This document shows positions 8,184-16,118 of a DNA stretch of 64,000 nt, one piece after another; position 1 is the first letter of the stretch; every line of letters starts with the position of its first letter. The stretch comes from Enterobacteriaceae bacterium. GTDB lineage: Bacteria; Pseudomonadota; Gammaproteobacteria; Enterobacterales; Enterobacteriaceae. Location of the stretch: NCBI GenBank assembly GCA_902363335.1, contig CABIZV010000003.1:283475-347474 (forward strand). Reading direction: 5' to 3'. The notes beneath the pieces are model-generated. The model was not told the DNA's origin. It worked only from the letters and a program-made list of their open reading frames with translations, and did not search any database. The position numbers were made by a program, and so were the translations under genes.

Positions 8184-9167
8184 ATGGCGTTATTAAATGT
8201 AGATAAATTATCGGTGCATTTCGGAGACGAAGGCACACCGTTTAAAGCCGTAGACCGCGTAAGCTACAGTGTGGATCAGGGTGAAGTGGTCGGTATCGTT
8301 GGGGAATCGGGCTCGGGGAAATCGGTCAGTTCTCTGGCGATTATGGGGCTGATTGACTATCCCGGCCGCGTGATGGCGGAAAGCCTCGCCTTCAACGGTC
8401 AGGATTTGAAGCGTATTTCGGAGAAAGAGCGCCGGAATCTGGTGGGCGCCGAAGTGGCGATGATCTTCCAGGATCCGATGACCAGCCTCAACCCGTGTTA
8501 CACCGTCGGTTTCCAGATTATGGAAGCCATTAAGGTGCACCAGGGTGGCAATAAGAAAACGCGTCGTCAGCGGGCTATCGACCTGTTAAACCAGGTGGGG
8601 ATCCCCGACCCGGCTTCGCGTCTGGACGTATATCCGCACCAGCTTTCCGGTGGTATGAGCCAGCGCGTGATGATCGCCATGGCGATTGCCTGTCGTCCAA
8701 AGCTGTTGATTGCCGATGAACCGACCACCGCGCTGGACGTGACCATTCAGGCGCAGATCATCGAACTGCTGCTGGAATTACAGCAAAAAGAGAACATGGC
8801 GCTGATTCTGATCACCCATGATCTGGCGCTGGTCGCCGAAGCGGCACACAAAATCATCGTGATGTACGCCGGTCAAGTTGTAGAGACCGGCGCGGCAACG
8901 GATATCTTCCGCGCGCCACGTCATCCGTATACTCAAGCGTTACTGCGTGCGCTGCCGGAGTTTGCCCAGGATAAAGCGCGTCTGGCCTCGCTGCCGGGCG
9001 TGGTGCCGGGCAAGTACGATCGCCCTGCAGGCTGTCTGCTGAACCCGCGCTGCCCGTATGCCACGGATAAATGCCGCAGCGTTGAACCCGAGCTGAACCT
9101 GCTTGCCAGCGGTCGTCAGTCGAAATGCCACTATCCACTCGATGATGCCGGGAGGCCCACACTATGA
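8184..9167 (+). CDS. dppD: Dipeptide ABC transporter ATPase DppD
   Basis: Cytoplasmic ATPase subunit, 327 residues. Walker A GESGSGKS, signature LSGGMSQRV, Walker B LLIADEPTTALD, then the H-loop ITHDLALV. The C-terminal oligopeptide-transporter extension carries the CLLNPRCPYATDKC cysteine cluster, known in this family to bind a 4Fe-4S cluster in some members. It starts 10 bp after dppC, and its TGA overlaps the ATG of dppF (ATGA). Confidence 0.96.
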   Translation: MALLNVDKLSVHFGDEGTPFKAVDRVSYSVDQGEVVGIVGESGSGKSVSSLAIMGLIDYPGRVMAESLAFNGQDLKRISEKERRNLVGAEVAMIFQDPMTSLNPCYTVGFQIMEAIKVHQGGNKKTRRQRAIDLLNQVGIPDPASRLDVYPHQLSGGMSQRVMIAMAIACRPKLLIADEPTTALDVTIQAQIIELLLELQQKENMALILITHDLALVAEAAHKIIVMYAGQVVETGAATDIFRAPRHPYTQALLRALPEFAQDKARLASLPGVVPGKYDRPAGCLLNPRCPYATDKCRSVEPELNLLASGRQSKCHYPLDDAGRPTL

Positions 9168-10171
9168 GTACGCATGAGGCCACCTCGCAGCCGCTGCTGC
9201 GGGCGATTGATCTGAAAAAACACTACCCGGTGAAAAAGGGCATTTTCGCCCCGGAACGCCTGGTGAAAGCGCTGGATGGCGTATCCTTTACCCTCGAGCG
9301 CGGTAAAACGCTGGCGGTGGTGGGCGAGTCAGGCTGTGGGAAATCCACTCTGGGTCGCTTGTTAACGATGATTGAAATTCCGACCGGCGGCGAACTTTAT
9401 TATCAAGGGCAGGATCTGCTTAAGCACGATCCACAGGCGCAGAAACTGCGTCGGCAGAAAATCCAGATTGTGTTCCAGAACCCATACGGTTCGCTGAACC
9501 CGCGTAAGAAAGTGGGGCAAATTCTGGAGGAGCCGTTACAGATAAACACCTCGCTTAGCAAAGAGCAGCGCCGTGAAAAAGCGCTGGCGATGATGGCGAA
9601 GGTGGGTCTGAAAACGGAGCATTACGACCGCTATCCGCATATGTTCTCCGGCGGCCAGCGTCAGCGTATCGCGATTGCCCGCGGCTTAATGCTCGACCCG
9701 GACGTAGTGATTGCCGATGAACCGGTTTCCGCCCTCGACGTGTCTGTCCGCGCACAGGTACTGAACCTGATGATGGATTTGCAGCAGGATCTGGGGCTGT
9801 CGTACGTCTTTATCTCGCACGATCTGTCGGTTGTTGAGCATATTGCTGATGAAGTGATGGTGATGTATCTGGGGCGCTGCGTGGAGAAGGGAACGAAGGA
9901 CCAGATCTTCAATAATCCTCGTCACCCGTACACCCAGGCGTTGCTCTCAGCGACCCCGCGTCTGAATCCGGACGACCGTCGCGAGCGCATCAAGCTGACA
10001 GGCGAACTGCCAAGCCCGCTCAATCCACCGCCGGGCTGCGCGTTTAACGCTCGCTGCCGCCGCCGTTTTGGGCCGTGTACTCAGTTGCAGCCGCAGTTGA
10101 AAGACTACGGCGGTCAGTTGGTCGCGTGTTTTGCAGTCGATCAGGACGAAAACCCAGAGAAAATCGCGTAG
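9164..10171 (+). CDS. dppF: Dipeptide ABC transporter ATPase DppF
   Basis: Second ATPase subunit, 335 residues, forming a heterodimer with DppD. Walker A GESGCGKST, signature FSGGQRQRI, Walker B VVIADEPVSALD, H-loop SHDLSV, and a C-terminal cysteine-containing extension (CAFNARCRRRFGPC). A 4-nt overlap with dppD indicates coupled translation. Last gene of the operon, followed 24 bp later by a strong intrinsic terminator. In E. coli DppF also serves other binding proteins; that cannot be tested here. Confidence 0.96.
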   Translation: MSTHEATSQPLLRAIDLKKHYPVKKGIFAPERLVKALDGVSFTLERGKTLAVVGESGCGKSTLGRLLTMIEIPTGGELYYQGQDLLKHDPQAQKLRRQKIQIVFQNPYGSLNPRKKVGQILEEPLQINTSLSKEQRREKALAMMAKVGLKTEHYDRYPHMFSGGQRQRIAIARGLMLDPDVVIADEPVSALDVSVRAQVLNLMMDLQQDLGLSYVFISHDLSVVEHIADEVMVMYLGRCVEKGTKDQIFNNPRHPYTQALLSATPRLNPDDRRERIKLTGELPSPLNPPPGCAFNARCRRRFGPCTQLQPQLKDYGGQLVACFAVDQDENPEKIA

Positions 10172-10195
10172 CCCGATACTCATCTGAGTAGCCGA

Positions 10196-10224
10196 GCCGC
10201 AGGGATAAAACCCTGCGGCTTTTT
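10196..10224 (+). terminator. Rho-independent terminator of dppABCDF
   Basis: Perfect 9-bp stem GCCGCAGGG/CCCTGCGGC with an ATAAAA loop, followed by TTTTT (10220-10224). Confidence 0.9.
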
Positions 10225-10230
10225 GTATTT

Positions 10231-10393
10231 GTAGCCCGGGCAAGGCGTTTACGCCGCCCCCGGGGCTGCTCGGTGCTCCCGGCGTCGCTCTGCTCGGCCG
10301 GGCTACCGATTGGTGTAGGCCGGATAAGGCAAAGCCGCCATCCGGCAATGTGCGCGGTTATGCCTGATGGCGCGTAGCTTATCAGGCCTACAT
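10231..10393. repeat. BIME after dppF
   Basis: Three REP-type palindromes: TAGCCCGGGCAAGGCG...GGCCGGGCTAC, TAGGCCGGATAAGGC...GCCATCCGGCA and GCCTGATGGCGC...TATCAGGCCTAC. They are non-coding. They sit where E. coli has yhjV, which is absent from this window. Confidence 0.8.
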
Positions 10394-10550
10394 GTTGTCA
10401 ATGCCCACAGGGTCGGGCGCAATTCTGAAAATGGGGTGGTGACAGCGAGTTGAGCGGCGGATTGCAGTAGTATCGTCGGCAAGTCGGGTTTTCCGATGAG
10501 GCGCAATGTTGCGGGGGCTTGATCCCCGGCGGCATCGGTTGCTGGAAAGA

Positions 10551-10614
10551 GAAAACCCCCGCACGTTGTTTGGTATAAACCGGCAACATAACGGGGGCGA
10601 TTCACTTGCTCGAC
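10551..10614 (-). ncRNA. Candidate Rdl-like antisense RNA, copy 1
   Basis: On the minus strand, TTGCAA (10649-10644), a 17-bp spacer and TATCCT (10626-10621) form a good sigma-70 promoter. About 64 nt downstream, a CCCCCG.../...CGGGGG hairpin (10597-10556) is followed by TTTT. The RNA would be complementary to the leader just upstream of the 30-codon gene, the arrangement and size of E. coli Rdl RNAs. Promoter and terminator are seen; the RNA is inferred. Confidence 0.62.
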
Positions 10615-10662
10615 AACAAGAGGATAGCCGCGAACGGTTGCCATTGCAACGCAGGCGGTTAT

Positions 10663-10755
10663 ATGACGCTCAACGAGGCGTTATTACTTGCCGTTGTGAC
10701 TTCTATCGTCGGCCCAATTGTGGTCGCGCTGGTACGTCACTTCTTCAAGTTCTAA
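10663..10755 (+). CDS. Small hydrophobic peptide, candidate type I toxin (Ldr-like), copy 1
   Basis: A 30-codon gene, MTLNEALLLAVV... ending in RHFFKF. One membrane-spanning stretch (about residues 6-24) is followed by a basic C-terminal tail. The shape matches Ldr toxins, which are about 35 residues and damage the inner membrane. However, the sequence lacks the FWHDLAAP core of E. coli Ldr, so direct family membership is uncertain. Support comes from position beside bcsG, tandem duplication, an opposed small-RNA gene over the leader and a terminator downstream. No strong Shine-Dalgarno is obvious, as expected of translationally restrained toxins. Confidence 0.6.
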   Translation: MTLNEALLLAVVTSIVGPIVVALVRHFFKF

Positions 10756-10802
10756 CCTGACGGGGCGTGATGTCCGCCGCAGTGGCAGCAGCGCCCGAAA
10801 CG

Positions 10803-10834
10803 GGCCGCAGGGGTAAAATCCTGCGGCCTTTTTT
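10803..10834 (+). terminator. Intrinsic terminator, repeat copy 1
   Basis: GGCCGCAGG/CCTGCGGCC 9-bp stem (10803-10811 with 10820-10828), then TTTTTT. Confidence 0.9.
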
Positions 10835-11000
10835 GTATTTGTCGCCCGGGCTACGGGCCGGTCGGGCGCAATTCTGAAAATGGGGTGGTGACAGCGAGTT
10901 GAGCGGCGGATTGCAGTAGTATCGTCGGCAAGTCGGGTTTCCCGATGAGGCGCAATGTTGCGGGGGCTTGATCCCCGGCGGCATCGGTTGCTGGAAAGAG

Positions 11001-11065
11001 AAAAACCCCCGCACGTTGTTTGGTATAAACCGGCAACATAACGGGGGCCATTCACTTGACCAGAC
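11001..11065 (-). ncRNA. Candidate Rdl-like antisense RNA, copy 2
   Basis: Same arrangement as copy 1: minus-strand TTGCAA (11100-11095), 17-bp spacer, TATCCT (11077-11072), and a CCCCCG...CGGGGG hairpin followed by TTTTT (11005-11001). The predicted RNA is about 65 nt. Confidence 0.6.
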
Positions 11066-11113
11066 ATCAAGAGGATAGCCGCGAACGGTTGCCATTGCAA
11101 CGCAGGCGGTTAT

Positions 11114-11206
11114 ATGACGCTCAACGAGGCGTTATTACTTGCCGTTGTGACTTCCATCGTCGGCCCAATTGTGGTCGCGCTGGTACGTCACTTCTTCAAG
11201 TTCTAA
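11114..11206 (+). CDS. Small hydrophobic peptide, candidate type I toxin (Ldr-like), copy 2
   Basis: Encodes exactly the same 30-residue peptide as the gene at 10663, with one synonymous change (TCT to TCC). Coding identity with only a silent difference is consistent with selection on the peptide, though the copies may simply be young. Same caveats on family assignment as copy 1. Confidence 0.6.
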   Translation: MTLNEALLLAVVTSIVGPIVVALVRHFFKF

Positions 11207-11253
11207 CCTGACGGGGCGTGATGTCCGCCGCAGTGGCAGCAGCGCCCGAAACG

Positions 11254-11286
11254 GGCCGCAGGGGTAAAATCCTGCGGCCTTTTTTG
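11254..11286 (+). terminator. Intrinsic terminator, repeat copy 2
   Basis: GGCCGCAGG/CCTGCGGCC stem (11254-11262 with 11271-11279) followed by seven T. It points toward the 3' end of the convergent bcsG. Confidence 0.9.
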
Positions 11287-11289
11287 TTT

Positions 11290-12963
11290 TTACTGCGGGT
11301 ATGGCACCCAGGAGCCGCCGTTCAGACGGACATAAGGTTTGCCCTGATATTCCATCACCACCGTATTCGAGTTTTCGGAGACGGGGGCGGTTTGCGGCAG
11401 ATTTCCCGTGAAGGCAGACCAGTCAACCGTATCTTCGGTGAAGATTTTGCCATCCACCGCACGTGCGACCAGTTCGGAAATCGCCAGATAACTGCTCGGC
11501 TGGTTGATATCCACCGCGGCACCCTGGTGCGGCGCTTTCATGCCGAAGAACTTAACGGCAGCCGGGACGTGGGTAATGGACGGACTTGGGATATCACGCA
11601 GACCCGAGACCTGCATTTTATCGCCCGCCAGCGCCGCGCCATGTTCCGGCACCACGATAACCATCACTCTGCGACCTGACTTCTGCAACTCATCGAAGAA
11701 AGCGTCCAGTTCATCAAACAGCTTCTGCGCACGGGCTTTGTAGTCTGCGGTCTTGCTTTGCCCTTGATAGTGGTTGCCATCATGAAGCGGCAAAATATTG
11801 TAGAAGGTGGCTGAACGGTCACCGGCGGGTTTATCCGGTGAGTTAAGCCAGCGGTTGAGGGTGGCCAGATCGTCATACACCGGGGAGCCATCAAAGGCGA
11901 GCAGGTTAACCGGGAGTTTGCTTTGATCCATCAGCGGGCTTTGAATACCACCGTAGTTACGAACTTCTTTGAGGAAATCGCCGAAGACGCCATTGTGACC
12001 AAGCATCAGGTGCTGATTAAAACCAAGCTTAGAAAGGTTATCAAACAGATAACACTGATTTCCTGCTGGCTGATAAAGGTCGCTATGCGATGTTTGCCCA
12101 CAGCTGGCACGTAATAAACGAATCGCCGCCGGGCCGCTATAAGAGGTTGCGGAGTTGAAGTTGCTAAAGCGGATATCAAAATGTGACCATAATGGATGCT
12201 GGAGCAGTCCCGCCGCTTCAACGTCGGAGGTCGCCAGCGAACAAATATTAATCACCAGCAGATCAAACGGCTGGGCATCCGCCGGCAGCGCGGTCGGGAA
12301 TGTGGTGGTCCGTTTGCTTTCTGAGGCGTAGAAACTGCTTAGCCAGGCGTTCAGATTATCCGACGTTGGCGCAGCGGTTTGCGGCGGAATGTCGGCGCTG
12401 GTGGTAGTGCTGCCAGCCGCCGTTGCGGGTGCCGTGGTATTCGCGGCCGTGGCTTCGGCTTTCTGCCCGGCTGGCCACAGGCTAAAGGATGGGCCAATCA
12501 GCATACTGAGGTTGATCCAGACCATCGCGATAACCACAAAAACGGTAATACGAATCCACTGATTTAAAAACAGCCATGCCACAACCAGCACAAAGAAGAC
12601 ACCCACCATCTGCCAGTTGATAAAGCGGGTAACCAGATCCCAGACATAGTCAGCGCTAAATCCAGCAATTTGCGAACCCTGGCTCATGATGCTTTCAGGG
12701 CCGGGGAGCCAGGTATCATGCCAGAACAACGCCAAGCCTACCGGAATAGCTATCCAGTGCCGCCAGCGGTGCAGGCGATTATTCGGTAATGGCAGCAATA
12801 AGAACGCCATAAAGACCAAATTGAGCATGGGGTGGAAGTTTAAATATCCCGCCCACAGCAGTCCGAATTTCACCAGGAAATAGAGATTCCAGCCCGCCAG
12901 TCCCCGCCAGTAATGCCAAAGTGGGGAAGGTTGAGTGGCGGCATTTTGCGTCGATTTAGTCAT
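11290..12963 (-). CDS. bcsG: Cellulose phosphoethanolamine transferase BcsG
   Basis: Inner-membrane enzyme that decorates cellulose with phosphoethanolamine in the periplasm; 557 residues (E. coli 559). Several membrane helices occupy residues about 25-155, then an Ala/Thr/Pro-rich linker (165-200), then an alkaline phosphatase-like domain. The catalytic Ser region is NSATSYSGPA; Ser276 corresponds to the E. coli nucleophile by spacing. VVPEHGAAL supplies metal ligands. It overlaps bcsF by 8 bp. It is the last gene of the leftward bcsEFG operon. Confidence 0.95.
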   Translation of the reverse strand: MTKSTQNAATQPSPLWHYWRGLAGWNLYFLVKFGLLWAGYLNFHPMLNLVFMAFLLLPLPNNRLHRWRHWIAIPVGLALFWHDTWLPGPESIMSQGSQIAGFSADYVWDLVTRFINWQMVGVFFVLVVAWLFLNQWIRITVFVVIAMVWINLSMLIGPSFSLWPAGQKAEATAANTTAPATAAGSTTTSADIPPQTAAPTSDNLNAWLSSFYASESKRTTTFPTALPADAQPFDLLVINICSLATSDVEAAGLLQHPLWSHFDIRFSNFNSATSYSGPAAIRLLRASCGQTSHSDLYQPAGNQCYLFDNLSKLGFNQHLMLGHNGVFGDFLKEVRNYGGIQSPLMDQSKLPVNLLAFDGSPVYDDLATLNRWLNSPDKPAGDRSATFYNILPLHDGNHYQGQSKTADYKARAQKLFDELDAFFDELQKSGRRVMVIVVPEHGAALAGDKMQVSGLRDIPSPSITHVPAAVKFFGMKAPHQGAAVDINQPSSYLAISELVARAVDGKIFTEDTVDWSAFTGNLPQTAPVSENSNTVVMEYQGKPYVRLNGGSWVPYPQ

Positions 12964-13153
12964 TTTTTGATTTTGCCCTGGCGGCCAGATCCCGGCGTAA
13001 AACGCCTACTGGTTTAACATAACGGGGTTTAAGAAACATCAGACGAAACGCGTTCTCAATGCGTCGTTGATGATGGCGCGCCAGATAGCCTAGCGGGAAG
13101 AAAATCAGCGCGCAAAGTACAACCAATTGAATAATATCGCTTATCGACATCAT
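12956..13153 (-). CDS. bcsF: Cellulose biosynthesis protein BcsF
   Basis: A 65-residue bitopic inner-membrane protein (63 in E. coli): one helix at residues about 7-24 (IIQLVVLCALIFFPLGYL), then a basic cytoplasmic tail. In E. coli BcsF recruits BcsE to the membrane and works with BcsG. Its start overlaps the bcsE stop by 4 nt and its end overlaps the bcsG start by 8 nt, so the three are translationally linked. Confidence 0.94.
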   Translation of the reverse strand: MMSISDIIQLVVLCALIFFPLGYLARHHQRRIENAFRLMFLKPRYVKPVGVLRRDLAARAKSKND

Positions 13154-14709
13154 GACGGTGTTCCTTCGGTATCCGTAGACAGGCGATGCGGTTCTGGATA
13201 ACGGCGCCAGCCTTTGCCCTCGTAGGTGGCGTTGATAACGTTGGTCGGTTTCGGCGCAATCGTTAAGGGTTTTGTCCAGTTCTCAGGCTTCACGTCACGC
13301 ATTATCACAAGCTCTGCGGAAATCTGCTTATCTTCGAACCAAATCATGCGGTTAGAGAAAATATCACCGGTTGGTAGCGGGAAAATATGGTTCAGTGCGG
13401 TATCAAGATCGTTTACCCGACAGAAAGGGAGGAATAGCACCAGCCGGTTGTCAGCGATGGTGACAATATCGCCGACACGGTGCGGACGACATAATGTCAG
13501 AGCCTGCTCAACGCGTAGCCCTGGCGCCGGACGCAGAGCGACCATCACGCCTTTGCTGTCTGCGGGTAATAAGGTGTTATTGATAACTTTTTGCACCGCT
13601 TCGCAAAAAACATCCCACTTCTGATAGCCCTTGAGCTTCAGCGGCTCAGTATTCGCGAGTAGGGTCGAGAGATCTTCTGGAACGTGGCGGGTGAACTGCT
13701 GTGTCTGCACGCTTTCAATCAACGTCAGGCTTCGCGACAGCGGGGCGTTAGCGGAAATCACCAGATTAGCACCGCAGCTTAATAGCAATCGCTCGTCGGT
13801 GGCGCGCAGGCTCGCGGTGGTTTCACGAACGATAATTTTTAATGCACTGCCACGCTGGCGGCGTAAGGTGTGGGTGAATCTCGCAAGCTGTTCTACCTGA
13901 CTATTTTGCTTAAGCGAGAATATAACCGTGGCAGCCTGGGCAGTACGCGCAGCATTAAAAACCGCATCGTTGGTATCGAATAAGCTCCAGTGTTCAGACA
14001 ATGCCGGAGCGCCTTCAAGAATAGCGATATTACTCAGTACTTCTTTTTCATCACTGCGTGGTTGAACGTTGGCAATTTCATCCTGAGATAATTGCCAACG
14101 GTTACCATTGTGGGTAATTAAAAGCTGCTGGCGCGCGCTGACGCCTTTTTCATTGGCCCAGTAAGATATATCCAGCAGTTGACTATCACCCTGGTAACGT
14201 AAACTTGCGAGGCCGGAAAGCGAGCGATATGCACCTAATAATAGGGATATTTGGGCATCAGCATTGTTGCCTGGGTTCATTACCAGCAGAGTGCAATGGT
14301 AGTATTTCGCCCATTTCTGCGATTTTTTTACCCAATCTAAAAGTTTTTCCGCAGGAATATTTTTCCAGGCGTTATGAGAGCATACAAGGATAATAAAATA
14401 ATTATTTGGTTGAAGCGTGCAGAGCAAATCGCGGCGCATCAAGTATAGACCAGCAGCGCTATCCTGCATGGCAAACATCGAAATACGTTTGGGGCCCGAA
14501 TTACCCGTTAATTCTATAAGGTTTTTTGGGTTTTCGCCCATGCTGACAACGGCGACTTTCGCCCCTTCAGCCTGCGCCGAAAGCGTCTGATTGAGCAGAC
14601 TAATTGCGTCTTCATGACGGTCTGTATTCATCCACCACACGCCGCCTGTGGGCATATGGCTGACTTCATCCCACAATGAATCAATACCAATAGAAAATAT
14701 GGGGTTCAT
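13150..14709 (-). CDS. bcsE: c-di-GMP-binding cellulose regulator BcsE
   Basis: Cytoplasmic protein of 519 residues (E. coli 523) that binds c-di-GMP and enhances cellulose output as part of the Bcs macrocomplex. The I-site-like RxGD motif is present as R411-V-G-D414 within the degenerate GGDEF-like C-terminal domain. The N-terminal half is a degenerate NTPase-like plus receiver-like module in the family; I see no intact Walker motif. First gene of bcsEFG, divergent from bcsR. Confidence 0.94.
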   Translation of the reverse strand: MNPIFSIGIDSLWDEVSHMPTGGVWWMNTDRHEDAISLLNQTLSAQAEGAKVAVVSMGENPKNLIELTGNSGPKRISMFAMQDSAAGLYLMRRDLLCTLQPNNYFIILVCSHNAWKNIPAEKLLDWVKKSQKWAKYYHCTLLVMNPGNNADAQISLLLGAYRSLSGLASLRYQGDSQLLDISYWANEKGVSARQQLLITHNGNRWQLSQDEIANVQPRSDEKEVLSNIAILEGAPALSEHWSLFDTNDAVFNAARTAQAATVIFSLKQNSQVEQLARFTHTLRRQRGSALKIIVRETTASLRATDERLLLSCGANLVISANAPLSRSLTLIESVQTQQFTRHVPEDLSTLLANTEPLKLKGYQKWDVFCEAVQKVINNTLLPADSKGVMVALRPAPGLRVEQALTLCRPHRVGDIVTIADNRLVLFLPFCRVNDLDTALNHIFPLPTGDIFSNRMIWFEDKQISAELVIMRDVKPENWTKPLTIAPKPTNVINATYEGKGWRRYPEPHRLSTDTEGTPS

Positions 14710-15010
14710 CGTGTCCCTCTTATCGACGATAATCTTGCGTCTAAGTTTACTAGTGTAAACGTCAGAATAAACCTAATATTGAAATTAAATAGCATCAGAT
14801 TTAGCATGTATAATCTTAATAAATCGACTTATCGCCAGGTGATAAGAAGGTTAATTTCGACTGGATTTTGCATAACTATGTAATCGAAATGCGTAAACGG
14901 CGATGCACATAAGCGCGATCAGAAGTAAGACGAGTATAAACGAAATTCATAGAAAATTTGTCTTTCGATTGACGCAGTGCATCAGGATTTGATTTCAGAG
15001 GAAATAAACG
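14710..15010. promoter_or_regulatory. bcsE-bcsR divergent control region
   Basis: AT-rich 301 bp between the two cellulose operons. It holds a GTTTAC-TAGT-GTAAAC inverted repeat (14745-14760), a CTTATC-N7-GATAAG inverted repeat (14828-14846), and a good Shine-Dalgarno (AGAGGAAA) before bcsR. I could not assign promoters with confidence. The inverted repeats are candidate operators only. Confidence 0.45.
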
Positions 15011-15205
15011 ATGGCAGATAATAAACCTGTGAAATCAGTTGATTCGCAACTTGGTTACACCTTTCAGAATGATTTTATCGCGCTGAGTCGGGCTTTCTCT
15101 CTACCCAATATAGATTACACTGATATTTCGCAGCGAGAAAAATTAGCTGCAGCGTTTAAGCGTTGGCCACTGCTGGCGGAGTTTGCAGAACAAAATGCCA
15201 AATAA
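15011..15205 (+). CDS. bcsR: Cellulose biosynthesis protein BcsR (YhjR)
   Basis: A 64-residue soluble protein (62 in E. coli). In E. coli it forms a regulatory complex with BcsQ that is needed for assembly of the cellulose synthase. The conserved pattern LGYTFQNDF...LSRAFSLPNIDY...AAFKRWPLLAEF is present. The ATG is preceded by AGAGGAAA. It leads the bcsRQABZC operon. Confidence 0.92.
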   Translation: MADNKPVKSVDSQLGYTFQNDFIALSRAFSLPNIDYTDISQREKLAAAFKRWPLLAEFAEQNAK

Positions 15206-15210
15206 AAATA

Positions 15211-15356
15211 AGAGCCTAACCCATTAGGCTATTTTATTCGCTAGTTTGGCACCGGGCAGTGCTCGAAATCCTCACGTACTCCCTGTACGCTCCGGTTTCT
15301 GCGCGCTGTCCGGCACCAAACTAGCTTCAACAATTACGCCTACTGGGATAGGCTCT
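15211..15356. repeat. 146-bp imperfect palindromic element inside the bcs operon
   Basis: Outer arms 15211-15229 and 15338-15356 (AGAGCCTAACCCATTAGGC versus the complement of GCCTACTGGGATAGGCTCT, 16 of 19 matches) enclose inner arms 15240-15262 and 15303-15325 (GCTAGTTTGG... with ...CCAAACTAGC, 19 of 23). The right end abuts the bcsQ Shine-Dalgarno. No protein is encoded. Size and dyad form resemble interspersed enterobacterial elements (ERIC or RSA class), but I cannot name the family. Confidence 0.75.
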
Positions 15357-15368
15357 AAGGAAGCCAGA

Positions 15369-16118
15369 ATGGCTATTTTGGGATTACAGGGCCTGCGTGG
15401 TGGAGTGGGTACAACCTCCGTCACGGCGGCATTAGCGTGGTCTTTGCAACTGCTCGGGGAGTCGGTGGTGGTTATCGATGCCTGCCCGGACAACATGCTG
15501 CGTCTGTCGTTTAACGACGATATTAGTCGTGACAGCGGTTGGGCGCGTGCGCTGCTGGACGGTAAAGATTGGCGTGATGCAGGTTTGCGTTACACCTCGC
15601 ATATCGATGTTCTCCCTTTTGGTCAGTTGCAGGCAGGTGAGCTGCAAAATATCCACACCCGCGGCGACACGCTGGCGGCCATTGCCACCCTTGCCAGTAC
15701 GTTAGAGCAAGAGGGTAAATACCAGTGGATCCTGATTGACCTGCCGCAGGCTTTTTATCCCTGGACATCCCCCCTTATTGAAGCCTGTCACTTTACCCTG
15801 ACCGTGGTGAAACCGGATGCGAACTGTCATATCCGCTTGCATCAACAGCCGCTGCCGACGAATACCCACCTTTTACTGAACGGCCTGCGTATGAGCAGTC
15901 CTTTACAAGAAGATCTCTACCAGGTCTGGTTACAAACCCAGCCTCGGTTATTACCGGTGGTTATCCACCGCGATGAAGCGATGGCGGAGAGTCTGGCAAG
16001 CAAACAGCCGCTGGGCGAATATCGCTATGACTCCCTGGCGGCGGAAGAGATGATCACCCTCGCCAACTGGTGCCTGATGCACTATGCCGGACATCATGCG
16101 GCGGAGCGCGAAGCATGA
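15369..16118 (+). CDS. bcsQ: Cellulose biosynthesis ATPase BcsQ
   Basis: ParA/MinD-type protein of 249 residues (250 in intact E. coli). The P-loop is the family's altered form, LRGGVGTTSVT, in place of KGGxGKT. BcsQ with BcsR controls assembly and polar placement of the synthase. The frame is open from 15246, inside the palindromic element, but homology (MAILGLQG) and the AAGGA Shine-Dalgarno at 15358-15362 fix the ATG at 15369. Unlike E. coli K-12, which has a premature stop here, the gene is intact. It overlaps bcsA by ATGA. Confidence 0.94.
   Translation: MAILGLQGLRGGVGTTSVTAALAWSLQLLGESVVVIDACPDNMLRLSFNDDISRDSGWARALLDGKDWRDAGLRYTSHIDVLPFGQLQAGELQNIHTRGDTLAAIATLASTLEQEGKYQWILIDLPQAFYPWTSPLIEACHFTLTVVKPDANCHIRLHQQPLPTNTHLLLNGLRMSSPLQEDLYQVWLQTQPRLLPVVIHRDEAMAESLASKQPLGEYRYDSLAAEEMITLANWCLMHYAGHHAAEREA

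Larger units (their letters stand above)
10412..10838 (+). repeat. Tandem long direct repeat, copy 1 (Ldr-like unit)
   Basis: First of two nearly identical units, offset by about 450 bp, each running from GTCGGGCGCAATTCTG through an antisense terminator hairpin and a 30-codon gene to an intrinsic terminator. The copies differ at few positions: TCT/TCC within the peptide gene (silent), one extra A in the A-run before CCCCC, and a short divergent stretch around 10598-10618. They lie beside bcsG, the chromosomal place of E. coli ldrD. Confidence 0.85.
10861..11287 (+). repeat. Tandem long direct repeat, copy 2 (Ldr-like unit)
   Basis: Second unit, starting 449 bp after the first. It preserves the antisense promoter, antisense terminator, 30-codon gene and final terminator. 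Near identity across non-coding as well as coding parts points to a recent duplication or ongoing gene conversion. Confidence 0.85.

Noticed and set aside
10506..10760. 84-codon frame overlapping the first small toxin-like gene
   Set aside because: Different frame from the 30-codon gene, unlike protein composition, and it crosses the antisense terminator hairpin. The 30-codon frame is the one kept in both repeat copies.
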